64,000 nt of DNA from a bacterium. GTDB lineage: Bacteria > Electryoneota > RPQS01. The DNA is taken from NCBI GenBank assembly GCA_016703065.1, contig JADJCU010000001.1, forward strand, positions 868,001 to 932,000, given 5' to 3'. The notes under the pieces were generated by a model, which ran no database searches, was not told the origin of the DNA, and saw only the letters and a program-made list of their open reading frames with translations. A program made the position numbers and the translations under genes. Positions 62,065 through 64,000 of this stretch are shown piece after piece (the stretch's first letter is position 1; each line of letters starts with the position of its first letter).

Positions 62065-63312
62065 TTAACCGTTATGAGCTATCGGGCACGTCGTCCAGCT
62101 TACCGGGAACTCATTCAGCGCGCGTGACACAATCGCCGGCTGATATTCGAGCACGTTTGCCATCAGCTTGGGCAGCTCCATGCGCTCGGCCATGATGCGA
62201 AACGTTTCGCCCGCTTCCAGCCGCGCCAGCGGGCCGCCCACACACACGTGAATGCCATGCGCAAATGCAACGTGCGGATTGGGATTGCGCGTGATGTCGA
62301 GCTTGTCAGGATTCGGGAAGATTTCCGGATCGCGATTCGCCGCCGTTAATGCCAGCAACAGCCGTTGATCCTTCTTAACCAGCTTTCCGCCGACTTCCTG
62401 ATCATACCTCGCCCAGCGCACCGTTGCCTTGACCGACGTATCGTAGCGCAAAAGCTCTTCCACCGCGCTGTCCACCAAGGCCGGATTCTGCTTTAAGAGT
62501 TCCCACTGATCCGGATTCTGAATAAACGCCAGCGAACCGTTGTTGATCAGGTTCGTCGTCGTCTCGTGCCCGCCGAACACCAGCAGCACCACCGTCGCAA
62601 TCACTTCGTCGCGGCTCAGGACACCGTCCTTCTCAGCCTGCGTCAAGAGTGAAATCAGATCATCCTTCGGATTCTGCCGGCGCTCCTCCACCAGCGGCGA
62701 CAGATATGCGACGAACGAGTTGATCCCTTCGCACGCGATTTCGCGGCGGCGCGGCTCGTCGGCGCGAATGAAAAACAGCACGCCGATCTGTTCCGACCAG
62801 TACTTGATATCGTCGCGATCCTTGTCGGCCTCGGGAATGCCCAGCATATTCAAAATCACCGTCAAGGGAATCAGATAGGAAAACTCCTTCACCATGTCGT
62901 ATTGCTTGCCCGCTTCGATGCGGTCGATCACCGAGTGCACGATCTCCTGAATGCGCGGACGGTACTTCTCCAGCGCGACCGGAGTCAACACCGGATTTAA
63001 GAGTCTGCGAATCCGCGTGTGATCGGGCTGATCCTTGAAGATAAACCAATTGGCCAGCACATCGAAGATCGGCTTGTACTTGATTTCATCTCCGGGCCGC
63101 ATCTCTTCACCGAGATATTTGATGCGCTGCGACGACCAGCCCGCCGGATCGCGCAGCACCTTCACGATGTCATTGTAGCTCGTGAGTACCCAGCCGCCCC
63201 ACTTTTCGTTCCAATACACCGGATCATGCGCGCGCAGCTTGTGATAATAAGCATGCGGATCGTTCATCACGTCCCGCGTCATCATGTCATTAAAATACTC
63301 GGTGGTGTGCAT
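62065..63312 (-). CDS. Cytochrome P450
   Basis: A 415-residue soluble P450. The I-helix oxygen-binding motif 'FGGHETTTNLI' (about 246-256), ExxR in 'EELLRYD' and the haem loop 'AFAHGIHVCVGGPLARLEAG' with Cys at about 357 are all intact. The sequence resembles bacterial CYP107/CYP109-type hydroxylases of small lipophilic substrates, but the substrate is unknown. Together with the 3Fe-4S ferredoxin downstream it forms a two-gene unit. Confidence 0.95.
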   Translation of the reverse strand: MHTTEYFNDMMTRDVMNDPHAYYHKLRAHDPVYWNEKWGGWVLTSYNDIVKVLRDPAGWSSQRIKYLGEEMRPGDEIKYKPIFDVLANWFIFKDQPDHTRIRRLLNPVLTPVALEKYRPRIQEIVHSVIDRIEAGKQYDMVKEFSYLIPLTVILNMLGIPEADKDRDDIKYWSEQIGVLFFIRADEPRRREIACEGINSFVAYLSPLVEERRQNPKDDLISLLTQAEKDGVLSRDEVIATVVLLVFGGHETTTNLINNGSLAFIQNPDQWELLKQNPALVDSAVEELLRYDTSVKATVRWARYDQEVGGKLVKKDQRLLLALTAANRDPEIFPNPDKLDITRNPNPHVAFAHGIHVCVGGPLARLEAGETFRIMAERMELPKLMANVLEYQPAIVSRALNEFPVSWTTCPIAHNG

Positions 63313-63365
63313 GTGTGCTCCTGTTAGAGTTTACAATGTACTGCGCGTTAATGTGTAAGCTATTT

Positions 63366-63388
63366 GTAGGGGCGGAAGGCATTCCGCC
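63366..63388. repeat. Short dispersed hairpin (GTAGGGGCGGAA...)
   Basis: GTAGGGGCGGAAGGCATTCCGCC forms a GGCGGAA-GGCA-TTCCGCC hairpin. It is the reverse-complement relative of 27211-27233 (GGCGGATCGCCATCCGCCCCTAC), with matched changes in both arms. Confidence 0.7.
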
Positions 63389-63473
63389 AGTGTGCGAGGA
63401 TTTGCCGCGGCTGAAGGATCCATTCAAAGGAAGCAACCATCAAATGCGCAGGCCACCCAACCCCAAACCGTTG

Positions 63474-63588
63474 TCATGCTGAACGCAGTGAAACATCTCT
63501 CTGATCTCCCCCAAATCTGCCGCAGATTTGGGGGGACAAAGGGGGGTCTGAGAGATTCGTAACTCAGCCAAGCCTACGTTCAGAATGA
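63474..63588. mobile_element. MITE-like 115-bp inverted-repeat element containing G/C-run palindrome copy C
   Basis: The ends TCATGCTGAACG (63474-63485) and CGTTCAGAATGA (63577-63588) are inverted (10 of 12), and inner arms CATCTCTCTGA / TCTGAGAGATTCG also pair. In the centre CCCCCAAATCTG-CCG-CAGATTTGGGGG forms a perfect 12-bp stem, followed by GACAAAGGGGGG. Elements with ends resembling TCATTCTGAACG...GAATCTCTCAGA are widely scattered in many environmental bacterial genomes. There is no coding capacity. Confidence 0.75.
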
Positions 63589-63698
63589 ATGTGCTAATGA
63601 CACCAGAAGCATTCTGAAATAATTGAAGCTATGCAGCAAATCTTGACACGCGTCATTTCCGAAATCCAAACTCCCCTTCTTTTTCGGCGGCACAAGGA

Positions 63699-64000
63699 TT
63701 ATTGCGACTGCGTAGCGCAACGGGTCCAGCGTCCACGCTGGTGTACTGCTCGCGGACTCCGCAAAACGCTTGAAAGCATCGCCACGCCCTGCTCCGTGAA
63801 AGCACGCGGAGCATAACGAAGTCCGCCCCAACTTGAGGTGCCAAAATGGAACCTCAAGTTTTCAACTTCCTCTGCGGTCAAGTGGAACATGAAGTCATCA
63901 GGAAACCTGTCGGAATTCCTTGTTACTTGACGATTTAGATGCTTCGTTTCGATGCCGTACAGCTCCGCCAAGTCCCGGTCCAGCATGACTTTCTGGCCGC
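63699..64000 (-). pseudogene. ORF6N-domain protein, interrupted by a repeat and running off the window
   Basis: Reading in from the window edge: 'GQKVMLDRDLAELYGIETKHLNRQVTRN', 'RFPDDFMFHLTAEEVENLRFHFGTSSWGGLRYAPRAFTEQGVAMLSSVLRSPRAV', the ORF6N/KilA-N-associated domain of phage and chromosomal DNA-binding proteins. After 'RAV' the reading enters a palindromic repeat (63710-63741) and stops at 63699, about where the family would continue. The true start lies beyond 64000. Probably inactivated by the repeat. Confidence 0.75.
63710..63741. repeat. Dispersed CCAGCG-family repeat inside the ORF6N gene
   Basis: GCGTAGCGCAACGGGTCCAG followed by CGTCCACGCTGG: contains the palindrome CCAGCGTCCACGCTGG and matches 61745-61775 and, reversed, the tandem units at 1729-2224. 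It lies within a coding sequence, at the point where similarity to the ORF6N family ends. Confidence 0.75.

Noticed and set aside
1613..63698. CRISPR array, tRNA or rRNA in the long intergenic regions
   Set aside because: The only regular repeat (124-bp units) has no spacers, and no cloverleaf or rRNA-like sequence was seen in the intergenic regions read.

Overview
The window looks like a chromosomal contig from an uncultured bacterium of the FCB superphylum (Zixibacteria, Marinimicrobia, Calditrichota or KSB1-like lineages). The basis is indirect. At least seven secreted proteins end in the type IX secretion (Por) sorting domain, with NYPNPFNP-like motifs and a terminal Leu-x-Lys. A full bacillithiol set (bshA, bshB1, bshC) is present, and base composition is moderately GC-rich. 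There is no rRNA, tRNA or universal marker gene, so the phylum cannot be fixed. I saw no phage, transposase or CRISPR array.

Layout. 1-15.4 kb (mostly + strand): AbrB-like regulator, M23 peptidase, four 124-bp tandem repeats running into a GH53 galactanase, YciO/Sua5 protein, molbindin, CPBP membrane protease, etfB, beta-carbonic anhydrase, beta-helix protein, SpoIIE-type phosphatase, GDP-mannose dehydratase-like gene, etfA, DUF5683-like protein, glycosyltransferase and methyltransferase. 15.6-27 kb: a secreted FG-GAP protein, a membrane glycosyltransferase with TPRs, a mntR-like regulator with an Nramp-UspA fusion, then three secreted proteins on the minus strand. 27-35 kb (minus strand): phosphohexomutase, membrane protein, OsmC and a compact operon bshC-bshB1-SET-SET-hicB-hicA-bshA. 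35-45 kb: PEGA protein, rhomboid, M1 peptidase, VOC protein, CxxxCH-containing secreted protein, arsR-arsM, a broken lipoprotein, Fe/Mn superoxide dismutase and DUF302. 45-64 kb (minus strand): secreted pentaheme protein and two more T9SS proteins, a housekeeping run (KOW protein, hydrolase, pyrophosphatase, SDR, TerC, methyltransferase, META lipoprotein, NmrA-like, aldo/keto reductase), MutL-like ATPase, Fic protein, 3Fe-4S ferredoxin with P450, and a broken ORF6N gene at the edge.

Functional themes. Redox and metal homeostasis dominate: bacillithiol, OsmC, SOD, Mn/Fe uptake with its regulator, arsenite methylation, TerC and ETF. Cell-surface and secreted functions come second.

Two features stand out. 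First, several families of short palindromic repeats are scattered through the intergenic regions; one copy sits in a coding gene and one tandem array supplies a start codon. Second, ten genes have broken frames. Several breaks in the first 12 kb are one-base changes in G or A runs and look like consensus errors as much as real pseudogenes. Others, such as a DUF1697 remnant and an 8-bp duplication, look biological.
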